DNA of 64,000 nucleotides from CAWAPS01 sp963783945 (GTDB lineage Bacteria; Actinomycetota; Acidimicrobiia; Acidimicrobiales; Palsa-688), in NCBI GenBank assembly GCA_963783945.1, contig CAWAPS010000002.1, positions 186,001 through 250,000 on the forward strand, read 5' to 3'. The notes under the pieces are model-generated. The model worked only from the letters and a program-made list of their open reading frames with translations. It had not been told where the DNA came from and did not search any database. Position 1 is the first letter of the stretch. The number at the start of each line of letters is the position of its first letter. Below, piece by piece: positions 1 through 8,402 of this stretch. Position numbers and translations under genes: made by a program.

Positions 1-306
1 AGCGGCGTCCAGCTCCTGAACGTCGAGGGAGGCTCCCTGCCGGATCGCCTCACACGACGAGCAGGAGCCATCGGGTTCACCGTCCTGCGGATGCTCACAG
101 TTGAGAGCCATGGCCAGGATGCGGGCCGTGCTGGTCTTGCCCGTGCCGCGAGGACCGCTGAACAGGTAGGCGTGAGCCACCTTCCCGTCCCGAACGGCAG
201 AGGCCAGGGCACGCGTCACGTGCTCCTGGCCCAGAACGTCGGAGAACCGCTGAGGCCGGAACCGGCGGTACAGAGCCTGGTATCGCGAGGCAGACTGGTC
301 AGCCAC
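1..306 (-). CDS. dnaX: DNA polymerase III subunit gamma/tau, N-terminal part (runs off the window)
   Basis: The first 102 codons of the clamp-loader ATPase that loads the sliding clamp during replication. The reading frame begins at a GTG (306-304) as V-A-D-Q-S and contains the family signature SRYQALYRRFRPQRFSDVLGQ, then AHAYLFSGPRGTGKTSTARI, where GPRGTGKT is the Walker A loop. The start of the zinc module follows (LNCEHP, then SCSSCEAI). The gene leaves the window at base 1 without a stop. It is the clearest core-genome gene here and marks the conserved side of the tRNA-Ser. The GTG start is chosen because it gives the usual short lead before SRYQALYRR. Confidence 0.95.
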   Translation of the reverse strand, partial: MADQSASRYQALYRRFRPQRFSDVLGQEHVTRALASAVRDGKVAHAYLFSGPRGTGKTSTARILAMALNCEHPQDGEPDGSCSSCEAIRQGASLDVQELDAA

Positions 307-502
307 GCGGCCAGCCTAGGCCCTGGCTGCGACGTCCCGAATCGGCCGGCCCCTGCGCCAAGGTCTGGCGTCCGGCGCGACGGTCAGGCGATCTGCGGCA
401 CACGGAGCGGTCCGCTGAGAGCTGCTGCCGTCAGGCCCTGACTCGGTTCACGGTGCTCTGTTGCGCAGGACCCGACCGCCGCGCCCGGCGCCAGACCTCA
501 TT

Positions 503-528
503 GGACAGGATAGCCTAGCGGCCTGTCC
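503..528. repeat. Perfect 7-bp inverted repeat upstream of tRNA-Ser
   Basis: GGACAGG (503-509) and CCTGTCC (522-528) form perfect arms around a 12-nt loop, 8 nt before the tRNA. There is no T-run, so a terminator is not supported. It could be part of the tRNA promoter region or a binding site. The rest of 307-536, between the dnaX start and the tRNA, shows no gene. Confidence 0.4.
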
Positions 529-536
529 CCGACCAT

Positions 537-624
537 GGAGGGGTGCGAGAGCGGCCGAATCGGCACGATTGGAAATCGTGTGTCCTTAACGGGACCGTGG
601 GTTCAAATCCCACCCTCTCCGCCA
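537..624 (+). tRNA. tRNA-Ser (anticodon GGA)
   Basis: The acceptor strand GGAGGGG (537-543) pairs with CCTCTCC with one G-U wobble, followed by discriminator G and an encoded CCA (622-624). The anticodon stem is CACGA/TCGTG with loop TTGGAAA, giving anticodon GGA, which reads UCC/UCU. The long variable arm (TGTCC-TTAAC-GGGACC region) and the T-arm GTGGG-TTCAAAT-CCCAC are as expected for a class II serine tRNA. It lies between dnaX and a run of mobile-element debris, a common island-integration position. Confidence 0.95.
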
Positions 625-917
625 TGAAGGTGCTGTTCAGAGGCCATAATCGAGCCTCCGGAGCGGCCAGTTCCCTTAGCAGCCCAACGAGTTGACCAGC
701 ATTTTGACCACCATTTGACCTCTGCGAGTCCGGCTCATACTTGACACTGTGGCTCCGGTTGGTGGTTGACAGTTTTGGGACGGGGTTCCTGTGCTGGGTG
801 ACAGTGCTCAAGTTCGTGCTTTACAGCCTTGAGGTTCTGAGGGTCCACCACCGGGCTGGGGCCTCCTCCTTCGCTGTGGGTTGTTGGCGCCCGTAGATCC
901 GGGGGAGGCCGCTGGTC

Positions 918-1791
918 ATGTTGGTGGAGCTGGGGCTGGTGGAGCAACGGCATAGAGCGGTGATCGAGGCGATGGACGGCTCGTCGGTGACCGATGTGGC
1001 GTGTGGCCGTCCGCTATGGGGGGTCACGCCAGACGGTTCACCCGTGGCTGCGCCGCTGGGCTAATCACGGCCTGGCCGGGCTGGCGGACCGGTCGCCTAG
1101 GCCGGATGGCTGCGCCCATCAGATGCCGCCGGGGTTGGAGGCAAGCGGTGGTGGAGATGCGCTTGGCGCATCCGGGGTGGGGGCCCAGGACGACCCCTCC
1201 CGGCTGGCGGTGGCGGGGGTGGATCGGTTGCCGGGTCGGTCGTCGATCTGTCGCTGCCTGGTCGGTCACGGGCTGATCGACGTGGCTAAGCGGCGGCGTC
1301 GCCGGGATTACAGGCGTTGGGAGCGGTCCCGGGCCATGGAGTTGTGGCAGATGGACATCGTGGAGCGGTTCTTCTTGGCCGATGGGACCGAGCTGTGCGC
1401 GCTGACCGGGGGTGGATGACCGTTCGAGGATTCTGTGTGTCGGCGGCGTTGATGGGCAGGGCGACGGCCCGGCCGGTGTGTGACCGGCTGGAGACGACGT
1501 TTAGGGCCCACGGGTGAGCCCGATCAGATCCTGACCGACAACGGCAAGGTGTTCACGGCCCGGTTCGGGACCGGGCCGGGCTCCACGCTGTTTGACCGGA
1601 TCTGTGCTCAGAACGGGGTCCGTCACATCCTGACCGCGCCTCGCTCGCCGACCACGACCGGCAAGCTCGAGCGGTTCCCCAAGACTTGGCGCAAGGAGTT
1701 CGTCGCCTTGCTCAACTACAGGCATCAAACGTCGGCCGAGGCGCAGGCCGAGTTGGATGTGTGGGTCGCGGAGTACAGCACGAAAATCTGA
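918..1791 (+). pseudogene. IS481-family transposase, multiply frameshifted and 3'-truncated
   Basis: A DDE transposase remnant. The first frame (ATG 918, GGAGG 9 nt upstream) gives MLVELGLVEQRHRAVIEAMDG, then shifts near 1000 into a frame reading SRQTVHPWLRRWANHGLAGLADRS and later RWERSRAMELWQMDIV with the first catalytic Asp. Another shift near 1405 leads to VDDRSRFCVSAALMGRATARPVCD. A third near 1513 leads to PDQILTDNGKVFTARFG with the second Asp, and then SPTTTGKLERF with the catalytic Glu. The frame ends at AEYSTKI, short of the usual RPHQ-type C-terminus. At least three frameshifts make it non-functional. IS ends were not identified; bases 625-917 hold no other gene. Confidence 0.85.
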
Positions 1792-1793
1792 CG

Positions 1794-2006
1794 ATGCCCC
1801 GGCCAACAGTCCGCACAGAGCGGACCGTGCCCGCCGAAGCGGCGGCGCTCCTGGCCTACCAGTCCGTCCTCGAGTACGACGAACGCCGCCGGGAGCTCGT
1901 CACCGAACGCGCACGGGCCATCCAGGCGGCTCTCGACGAAGGATCTACACTCAGCCGCCTAGCGCACCTCTTCGGGGTGGCGGAAGGTCGCATCCGGCAG
2001 ATGTGA
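1794..2006 (+). CDS. Small hypothetical protein, possible helix-turn-helix
   Basis: A 70-residue ORF starting at ATG 1794, immediately after the transposase remnant. It is Arg/Ala/Glu-rich and largely helical in character. The C-terminal part TLSRLAHLFGVAEGRIRQM resembles the recognition half of a helix-turn-helix (sigma region 4 or resolvase-like), ending right after the putative recognition helix. This suggests a tiny DNA-binding protein or the truncated end of a larger one. No family was recognised. The charge pattern and lack of rare codons favour a translated product, but its origin as IS-associated debris cannot be excluded. Confidence 0.45.
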   Translation: MPRPTVRTERTVPAEAAALLAYQSVLEYDERRRELVTERARAIQAALDEGSTLSRLAHLFGVAEGRIRQM

Positions 2007-2193
2007 GACGGACGATAAACCGATGACACCCGTCGGATTTGGCCCGCAGCCTGCTGGATAGGCCTAAGTCGTCGGTCGTCGTGGACCCCAGCAAATTGCT
2101 CCTTGGTCGGACCCCTTCCCGGAGCGAACGACCCCGGCGGGCATTCTTTGGCGGAGCGCATTAGTCTGTCTGTCGAAGCCGTCGACGCACTCC

Positions 2194-2799
2194 TCAACGC
2201 TGCGTCGGCCGCCAGCGGCCCCCTGCGACCGGCGGTCCCAACCGCCTGGGATCGCGGCCAGGGGGCCGCGACGTTCGCTGCGGTTTTGGCGCTCCGGTCG
2301 GGGTATAACCATTCGGTCGCCGCGGGAGGCTCAGTCGACGCACACCCCCAGTAGTCACAACAGCGGCTGGGCTACCGCGGCGTCCCGCCCCGCTCCCGCG
2401 GCATACGCCGCCGAGGAGGAGCCACATCCTCGAGAGGGATGCGAGACAGCCGGCGAGGCTTTCTGACATGCCGTCGGGCACGCCATAGACCCGATACGGC
2501 GACGCCTGTGACCAGTCGACCCCTAAAGCGTCGGCGAGGTCGTGATCCGACCAGCCAAAACGGCCCCGCACAGCGTCCATTCTCGCTGCCCCGGGCGGCG
2601 CCTCACTCCGATCAACCTGACGCACGAGCCTCTCCATCGGGGCCGTGATCCTCGAGCGGGCAATGAAGGCTTCGGCGCTCTGCCAGTTCACGCCGGGTTG
2701 CCGGCCTCTACGCCGAACTTCGACGCCTTCGCTTTTAGCGAGCGCTGAGACGGTCTGTCCGCACATGCCAAGTCGACGGCCGGCTTCGGCCAGGGTCAC
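2194..2799 (-). CDS. Hypothetical protein with N-terminal excisionase/MerR-like helix-turn-helix
   Basis: A 201-codon ORF. Residues 1-50 (MTLAEAGRRLGMCGQTVSALAKSEGV, ending near SAEAFIARSRI) look like a DNA-binding helix-turn-helix of the excisionase or winged-helix type. A second helical stretch at about 80-110 (FGWSDHDLADALGVDWSQASPYRVYGVPD) looks like another HTH half. The last 70 residues are Arg/Pro/Gly-rich low-complexity sequence and may be out-of-frame read-through, so the functional protein may end earlier. No strong ribosome-binding site is visible. A phage or mobile-element regulator is an inference from the HTH and the surroundings. Confidence 0.4.
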   Translation of the reverse strand: MTLAEAGRRLGMCGQTVSALAKSEGVEVRRRGRQPGVNWQSAEAFIARSRITAPMERLVRQVDRSEAPPGAARMDAVRGRFGWSDHDLADALGVDWSQASPYRVYGVPDGMSESLAGCLASLSRMWLLLGGVCRGSGAGRRGSPAAVVTTGGVRRLSLPRRPNGYTPTGAPKPQRTSRPPGRDPRRLGPPVAGGRWRPTQR

Positions 2800-3036
2800 C
2801 CGACCGGGTTATGGCGAATTTTCGTGTCGCCCTTGGCCATCAGATACGAGTACAGACCAGCGACCGATGACAGGCGACGAGCGATCATGCGAGGAGCCAA
2901 CCGTTATGACTGAACGCTACCCGGGCGTCTACCGCCCCGGCCAAGGATCTTCTGGCAACGGACGTAGCGGGCGCTCGCCTGGTGCACTACGCAGCGCCAC
3001 CCGAGACTGAGAGGGCAACGGTGAAGGCCTGCGGCG

Positions 3037-3671
3037 ATGGCAGATCCCTCGTCGCCTAAGGATGCGGTGGCCTTCACGGTCACCAAGCGATCGTTGATGG
3101 TGGTGGCTCTTGTCATCGGCGTTGCCCTTGTCGCCGGAGGTACCGGGTATTCGATTGGACACTCCTCGCGCCCCTCGGCTTCGGTTGCAACCAGCACGAC
3201 GAGCAGCACAATGGCTTCGCCGGTCACGACGGCCACGACCCCCACCACGAAAGCCCCTTCGACCTCGGCAGCGACGACACTTACGACCAAAGCTCCGGCA
3301 ACGACGGTCGCTCAGGCAGTACCCCCTACTACCGTCGTTGCCCTTCCGTTGATGGTGACTCCTCAGAGCGGATCCGTCCGTCGGCTTTTCACCATGGAGA
3401 TGGGCGGTGCCCACGACGTCACCATCACCGGGATACCTGGTCCAGTTGGGGCGCCTACGCGGCGCAGGGCCTCGGGTCAACCACGAACAGCAACTGCATT
3501 CCTGACTGTGCCAGCGGGACCATGGTGACCTCGATTGCCGAGATTACGCTCAGTCAACCAGAAGGCGGGATCTTCACCATCATGACCATGATCAGTACCG
3601 ACAGCAGCGGCAACAACAGTTACACCTCTACGTACACGTATCCGTCGCTGTGGCCTATCAAGGCGTACTAG
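3037..3671 (+). pseudogene. Secreted/membrane-anchored protein with Thr/Ser-rich linker, frameshifted
   Basis: The N-terminal frame (ATG 3037) encodes a short cytoplasmic lead, a membrane segment (LMVVALVIGVALVAGGTGYSI, residues ~21-41) and a Thr/Ser/Ala linker of about 65 residues. It then loses sense near 3430 and stops at 3528. The frame starting at 3432 continues smoothly as DTWSSWGAYAAQGLGSTT, then CIPDCASGTMVTSIAEITLS and YPSLWPIKAY, with a stop at 3669-3671. That two-cysteine domain is the sort found at the C-terminus of small actinobacterial secreted proteins. One indel at ~3430 would restore a protein of about 210 residues. It is either a recent pseudogene or an assembly error. Confidence 0.6.
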
Positions 3672-3727
3672 ACCAACGGTCCAGCACCCGCAATGACCAC
3701 CGGACGACTTCTCATCACGGACCACGA

Positions 3728-4005
3728 CTACGTCGCCAAGGACGCCCAAAACCTCGCGCCACACCCAAACCGACGCACCGTGGCCGGAGCCCGATCGCCG
3801 ACCTGGCCGAGCACCGCGTACGACACCTCCACCGCCGTCAACCCCCGCACATGACTGCCACCCCGATCAGCCACGAACAGGCGGACATCGGACACGTAGG
3901 CATCGACGGTCAACGCCGCCACGCCAGCTCGCCGCGCAGGTAACCGACGAACCCGCCCAACAACATCTCAGCAGGCGCCGTCCCACTCCCACTCGATCTG
4001 GACAT
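3728..4005 (-). pseudogene. Tyrosine recombinase/integrase, N-terminal SAM-like domain only
   Basis: It starts at ATG 4005-4003 with a good ribosome-binding site (GAGGAG about 7 nt upstream). The first frame reads MSRSSGSGTAPAEMLLGGFVG then YLRGELAWRR and stops at 3910. The overlapping next frame continues the fold as VAALTVDAYVSDVRLFVADRG, then GLTAVEVSYAVLGQVGDRAP and ATVRRFGCGARF, ending at 3728. This is the core-binding N-terminal domain of phage-type integrases (the L-T-x-x-Y-x-x-D-x-R-x-F pattern). The catalytic R-H-R-Y domain is absent. A frameshift near 3925 plus 3' truncation make it dead. Confidence 0.6.
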
Positions 4006-4106
4006 GTGCTCCTCCTCACTCGGTGAGGAGAGCATCCACCCGTCCACCGGATTGCTCCGACCTGCCGGCGGCGACCGCCCTACCGGATAGGCCGAGCCAC
4101 GCTCCT

Positions 4107-4167
4107 GTCGGAACAATCACGACGTCGGAACAATGCCCGTTGCTCCGATGTCGGAGCAACGGGCATT
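4107..4167. repeat. Perfect 17-bp inverted repeat with adjacent tandem 11-bp repeat
   Basis: AATGCCCGTTGCTCCGA (4132-4148) and its exact reverse complement (4151-4167) are separated by only TG. The 11-mer GTCGGAACAAT occurs at 4107-4117 and again at 4124-4134, running into the left arm. The right arm begins with the related TGTCGGAGCAAC. There is no T-tract, so an intrinsic terminator is weakly supported. Lying about 130 bp upstream of the integrase relic, it could be a recombination or regulator site. Confidence 0.6.
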
Positions 4168-4202
4168 CTGTCGTGGGCCTAAGCCGCTGCACCGACGAAG
4201 GC

Positions 4203-4223
4203 CTTAGCTTAGCTTAGCTAAGC
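4203..4223. repeat. CTTAG tandem repeat ending in a palindrome
   Basis: Three copies of CTTAG (4203-4217) run into CTAAG, so that 4212-4223 (GCTTAGCTAAGC) is a perfect 12-bp palindrome. It sits in the convergent gap between 4167 and the small ORF ending at 4277. Function unknown. Confidence 0.5.
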
Positions 4224-4276
4224 AATCAGTGAAGCTCAGGATACTTCACCCACAGCCGATCTAGTGAGCTGCGGGC

Positions 4277-4408
4277 TCAGCCCCGACCCTGCACCCGGCG
4301 AAGCTCGGAGATGACCGCCTGGTAGCGGTCATTCTCTCTGCGCAAAGTGGTCACCTCCGCCAGCAGCTGCTCGACCTGGGCACGGCCAAGAGGGCCACCG
4401 GTTGCCAT
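4277..4408 (-). CDS. 43-residue coiled-coil micro-ORF coupled to the NTF2-like gene
   Basis: The ATG (4408-4406) overlaps the last base of the upstream stop codon in the arrangement TGATG, so translation is probably coupled. The product reads MATGGPLGRAQVEQLLAEV, then TTLRRENDRYQAVISELRRV and QGRG. It has heptad-spaced Leu/Val/Ile (a short coiled coil or leucine-zipper-like helix). No family was recognised. The coding nature is inferred from the stop/start overlap and the clean amphipathic pattern. It could be a subunit or dimerisation partner, or merely a remnant of a longer coiled-coil protein. Confidence 0.45.
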   Translation of the reverse strand: MATGGPLGRAQVEQLLAEVTTLRRENDRYQAVISELRRVQGRG

Positions 4409-4830
4409 CAAACATGCTGGTCTCCCTGCTCACTTGGCGGTGGGTGAGCGCCCACCGCGAAAATTCGTAGCCCTGGCCCACCGACGGCGATGAAATACGT
4501 CGCTCCGACTCGTTCGATCTCACTACCGTCTATACGTCGGCGGGAGAACTCGCCTCGGAGTAGCGCCGTACTCCGGTTGATGTCGATCAAATGGCTATCG
4601 AGTAGCTCACTATGTGAGTAGCGGTCGGATTGCAGACCGGCGGCTGCCCCTTGCACCATCGCCACAACGTCCTCCTCTGTGGTCAGCACCTGGGCTCCGT
4701 CGTCCCCGGCCAGGATGAGCGGCACGGCATAGAACTTCAACATTCGACCGCTCTCGGACGGATTGTTCACACTAGAGGCGAACGCGTCCAGGTATCCCTG
4801 GAACCAGTCCCGAATCTCCGAAACGTCCAC
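4408..4830 (-). CDS. NTF2/SnoaL-like fold protein
   Basis: A 140-residue protein with the hallmarks of the NTF2/SnoaL alpha+beta cone. The N-terminal helix is MDVSEIRDWFQGYLDAFASS, then KFYAVPLILAGDDGAQVLTT with a helix EDVVAMVQGAAAGL. Strands around SHSELLDSHLIDINRSTALL and EFSRRR-GSEIERVGATYFIAV follow. Such proteins are small isomerases, cyclases or ligand-binding proteins; catalytic specificity cannot be read here. It ends in a stop overlapping the start of the 43-residue ORF. It is one of several NTF2-like genes in the window (18030, 21667 and a remnant at 23382). Length is typical for the family. Confidence 0.7.
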   Translation of the reverse strand: MDVSEIRDWFQGYLDAFASSVNNPSESGRMLKFYAVPLILAGDDGAQVLTTEEDVVAMVQGAAAGLQSDRYSHSELLDSHLIDINRSTALLRGEFSRRRIDGSEIERVGATYFIAVGGPGLRIFAVGAHPPPSEQGDQHV

Positions 4831-4969
4831 GTTGGGATCCTACTGTCGGGTCAGCGAGACCAACGTCGGGCGCGCCCAGCAGATAAATCGCAGGCCGCGT
4901 AGGTGCCCAGCTTGCCCCAAACCGGGAACCACTTGTCGAGCATTCCCCCGGTGCTCCATAATCGGGCCT

Positions 4970-5240
4970 GTGCCGCTGCCGCTCCGACGGCCCATGTTGG
5001 CGACAACGGGTCAACCGGGCGGAGACCGGGGGCAGTGGTCATTTGAGAGACAATGGGACGGATGGCGGGCGTTGGTGTACATCGACGGCAGCCTCCGGAT
5101 CCGCACCCAAACCGGTGGCCAAGGTGAGCGGCTCCCTGCCCGAACTGACCGGGCTGGTGGACGCCCTCGACGGTCCCTCCGTCATCGGCGTCTACGTCTT
5201 CTTTGCGGACGGCGAGCAGCGCGAGGCGGGTGGGCCGCGG
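4970..5240 (+). pseudogene. ATP-dependent DNA ligase N-terminal remnant, catalytic lysine lost
   Basis: The start is a GTG at 4970, giving PLPLRRPMLATTGQ, then QWSFERQWDGWRALVYIDG and RIRTQTGG. The frame then shifts near 5110 into VSGSLPELTGLVDALDGPSVI and on to about 5240. This matches the adenylation-domain start of actinobacterial ATP-dependent ligases, where motif I is E-x-K-x-D-G-x-R. Here the nucleophilic Lys position is CAA (Gln, 5051-5053). With the missing lysine, a frameshift and no downstream domain, the gene is dead. A LigC/LigD-like parent is inferred; only about 80 residues remain. Confidence 0.6.
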
Positions 5241-5842
5241 ATCGTGCGTCTGGAGATACGCACGGCGGTATCGGTAGGGGCGAATACCACGTTGTGGAAC
5301 CGCCTGTCCGCCCATCGCGGTACCGAGAGGTTCGCACGCCGGTGGTGGCAATCACCGCGACTCGATATTCCGTCTGCACGTTGGCAAGGCGTTGATGGCG
5401 AGGGGTGGCTTCGATGAGCGAGCCGGGGCGGCGGTGGGACATCGGTGGGCCGGCACCGAAGGCAGTCCGTGAAGCCGAATATCCGATCGAGCGGGCCGTG
5501 TCGAAGTACATCGGCGCTGCGCTCCAGGTCGCCGGTAGGCCACCTCCGGTAGCTCGCAGGGCAGACCAAGGGAGGATCTCCCTGACGACGGCGCCGATCG
5601 AAGCGAGCGAGGGAAGGGAGTAGTTAATCGTCTAGCCCTCAAATCGCGGTCGGCGTGCGGTGCATTTGATCGCCGGCGGAAATCACCTTGACGATCCCGC
5701 AGACGGGATCATAGAAGGACTCGTGGCAGATGGACGAGGAGGAGTTGCGCCGGCTGCGCCGGCGGGTGGCGGATCGTGAGGATGAGACGGAGATCGCCCG
5801 GCGCTTGGCAGCCTAACTCCAAAGGTCAGTTGCCAACGTCGA
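5241..5842. other. Gene-poor stretch between ligase and IS6 remnants
   Basis: No convincing gene. A 28-codon ORF at 5730-5816 (MDEEELRRLRRRVADREDETE, then IARRLAA) is charged and helical. It faintly resembles the coiled-coil end of IS3-type OrfA proteins but is too short to call. A 72-codon ORF at 5405-5623 is not recognisable. Confidence 0.4.
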
Positions 5843-6335
5843 ATGGGCTCCTTGAGTCGAAGTAGCGCGACACCCTCGTACGTGCCTGATGGATACTTGT
5901 GGTGTCGCTGGTGGTTCGCCTCTTATCGGGCGGTTGACCAGTTCGGCCAGGTCATCGACGTGTTCCTGTCGTCTCGACGCGATGCCGTAGCGGCGCGCCG
6001 TTTCTTGACCCGGGCGTTGGCCTGTGGGCTGAACCCGGTCGAGGTCACCACGGATCGGGCGCCGGCGTACCCGGCCGTGATCGATGACCTGATGCCAGCG
6101 GTGTGCCATGTCGCGGAGCGGTATGAGAACAATCGGATCGAGGCCGACCATGGTCGTCCCAAGGTTAGGCTGCGGCCGATGCGGGGACTGAAGCGACCTC
6201 ATCAGACCACGTTCGTCGGCTGGTCACGCCTTCGTGCTAGAACCTATGACGCGGGGCCATTACGAGCTCGGTGTCGACGTCGCTCTGCGACACCGCGCCG
6301 CGGCAGCCTTCAACGAACTCGCCGCGATCATCTAA
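5843..6335 (+). pseudogene. IS6-family transposase remnant
   Basis: A DDE transposase of the IS6/IS26 group. The recognisable core is YRAVDQFGQVIDVFLSSRRD, then AAARRFLTRAL-like sequence, then NPVEVTTDRAPAYPAVIDDL with the second catalytic Asp, and ERYENNRIEADHGRPKVRLR with the catalytic Glu, followed by PMRGLK. After GLK the frame is lost. A third frame carries the C-terminal RGHYELGVDV and AAAAFNELAAII, with a stop at 6333-6335. The N-terminal zinc/HTH part and the DETY motif containing the first Asp are scrambled (PSYVPDGYLWCRWW). Multiple frameshifts make it inactive. No terminal repeats were found. Bases 6336-6521 hold nothing recognisable. Confidence 0.8.
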
Positions 6336-6521
6336 GACATCGCCCGTCGATGAGGCTCGGGCCCGGTATTTCCAACAACGCAACAGAGCCGGTGAGGGAG
6401 CTCGCCAGTTGACGGCGAAACTAGGCCGAAACCCTCCGCGTCTCGACCTCCTACCACCAACACGTCGACATCAGCGAGCCGAGTCACCACAGAAGGCGTG
6501 GGCCATGTTGGTGACACCCAA

Positions 6522-7951
6522 CTAGTTACCATTGCCGCGGAAGGACACGGTCACCGTTTGGGTCACCGTCACCCCATCGGGGGTGTCGGTGGCCTTGTAG
6601 GTCACCTTCTCCACCTTCGTATCCCTCACCTTGAAAGTGACACGGCCGTGAGTATCAGATGGCCCGCTGGGGCGGGAGATCACCGAATTTGACCGTGATC
6701 CTTGGTTCAGGCTGACCGCAACGCCGGGGACCGGGATCCCGTTGGCGTCCTTGACGGTGACCGTGACCGTCGATGACGCTACCCCGTTGGCCGCGACCAC
6801 AGGGGGCTTCGCCGAGAGCGTCGACATGGTGGCCGAGACCAAACCGGCGACACTGCGCCCGATGGACCACGAATCGAACGGACCGTTGGTGAACCATATC
6901 GCCCCATCCGGCCCAACCGTGATGGACCCGGGGCTGTTGATTTGGGGATCGGGATAGTTGGTGACCACCCCGGTCGTGGTGATCCGCCCGATCGAGTTGC
7001 CCCCCTGGTTGGTGAACCACAAGGCCCCGCCCGGCCCGGCCATGATTCGGTAGGGATCGTTGATGCCCGTGCCGATGTAGTTGGTGACTACCCCGGCGGT
7101 GGTGATCCGCCCGATGGAATTGTTACCCCGGTTGGTGAACCACAGTGCCCCGTCCGGCCCGGCGGTGATCCCCCACGGGCTGCTGATACTGGGGTCGCTG
7201 TAGTTGGTGACCACCCCGGCGGTGGTGATCCGCCCGATCGAGTTGTTGAAGTTGTTGGTGAACCACAGTGCCCCGTCCGGCCCGGTGGTGATCCCCAGTG
7301 GGCCGTTGATGCCGGTGCCAGTGTAGTTGGTCACCACCCCGGCGGTGGTGATGCGACCGATGGAACTGACGCCGTTGACGGCGAGGTTGTTGGTGAACCA
7401 CAGTGCCCCGTCCGGCCCGGTCGTGATCCCCCACGGGGCCTGGATGCTGGGATCGTTGTAGTTAGTGATCACCCCGGCGGTGGTGATCCGCCCGATCGAC
7501 TCGCTCCCGCTATTGGCGAACCACAGGGCACCGTCCGGTCCGACTGTGATCTCCTCCGGGTTGCCGATACCTGAATCGGTGCCGGGGTAGTTGGTGAACG
7601 CCCCAGCGGTGGTGATCCGCCCGATCGAACTGTCCCCGACGTTGGTGAACCACAAAGCGCCGTCGGGTCCCGTCGTGATGCCCCCCGGGGTGTTGATGCT
7701 GGGATCGGGATAAATCGTGACCACGCCAGAACCCGACGCGGACGCTATGCCCGCGGGCGCAATAGCACGACGGTCGACAAGGCCGCCAAGAATACGGCCG
7801 ACCCGACCAGGAACCGCATGCGGCCACCGCAGCGGAGGGTCGGCGCCGACTCGCCGAACGGGGCTCGTGACAGCCGCCAACGCCCGAGCAACCCCCGCAG
7901 TGCCTTCGTGAACACTCTCGACCAAACCTTGCCGTCAAGTCTCCGAGGCAT
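6522..7951 (-). pseudogene. Secreted Vgb-like beta-propeller protein with C-terminal Ig-like domain, frameshifted at the signal peptide
   Basis: Translation should start at ATG 7951-7949, preceded by a strong GGAGGAG. That frame gives MPRRLDGKVWSRVFTKALRG and a signal-peptide core RFLVGSAVFLAALSTVVLL, then shifts near 7757 and stops. The next frame continues exactly where the signal peptide should end (APAGIASASGSGVVTIYPDP). Seven ~41-residue blades follow, with the motif GITTGPDGALWFTN then SIGRITTAGVVTNY. The virginiamycin B lyase (streptogramin lyase) propeller family has this signature. The last ~90 residues (KPPVVAANGVASSTVTVTVK on) form a bacterial Ig-like (Big_1) domain. A lyase role is not implied; many such proteins are structural. 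A single indel separates it from an intact ~475-residue secreted protein. Confidence 0.75.
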
Positions 7952-8402
7952 CGCTCCTCCTTAGCTGTCGAACGCAGCAGCGCGTTTGGTCCGCCCTTAA
8001 GTGTCCACGACCGCGGTAGAGCCCCGGTAGAACCTTGGTCGAACGACTGGCCGTTGATGTGCGCGGCGTCGGAAGGACAAAGTCTGTCACGGTTGTGACC
8101 ATGGCGACAGCGTTGCCCGCCCAGCGGCCCCCCGCATCGGGGAAAACCCTAAATCTGTGGGTTACGGCTGTTAGCGCATGTGCGCCGCGGATAGAGAGGC
8201 TTGTTGGTCAGATGGTGAATGGTGGTGCGTTCAGGTGGCTGAACGGCATTTAGCTGACCACCACTGGCGAACGGCCGCCGGGTTAAGGTAGCAGCGGTAC
8301 CGCAGTGCGGTTCTTAACCCGGGTGGGATTCCCGACTAGGACAATTATCGGAAGCGGCGCCTGATCGGGGTGGGAGCCGTTGCCGGAGGGGAAGGGCGAT
8401 GA
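7952..8402. other. Intergenic region upstream of Vgb-like and SARP-fragment genes
   Basis: A divergent gap of about 450 bp. No credible coding frame was seen; a 72-codon ORF at 8035-8253 has no recognisable features. Probably holds promoters for the flanking genes. Confidence 0.4.

Noticed and set aside
4132..4167. Intrinsic terminator
   Set aside because: Perfect stem but no U-tract on either strand and no gene ending close by in a fitting orientation; kept as a repeat instead.
5405..5623. 72-codon plus-strand ORF after the ligase remnant
   Set aside because: No signature, no ribosome-binding site and atypical composition; not distinguishable from noise.
6880..7700. Regularly spaced ~120-bp DNA repeats resembling an array
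   Set aside because: They are the coding repeats of the seven beta-propeller blades on the minus strand, in frame, with no spacer/repeat structure of a CRISPR.
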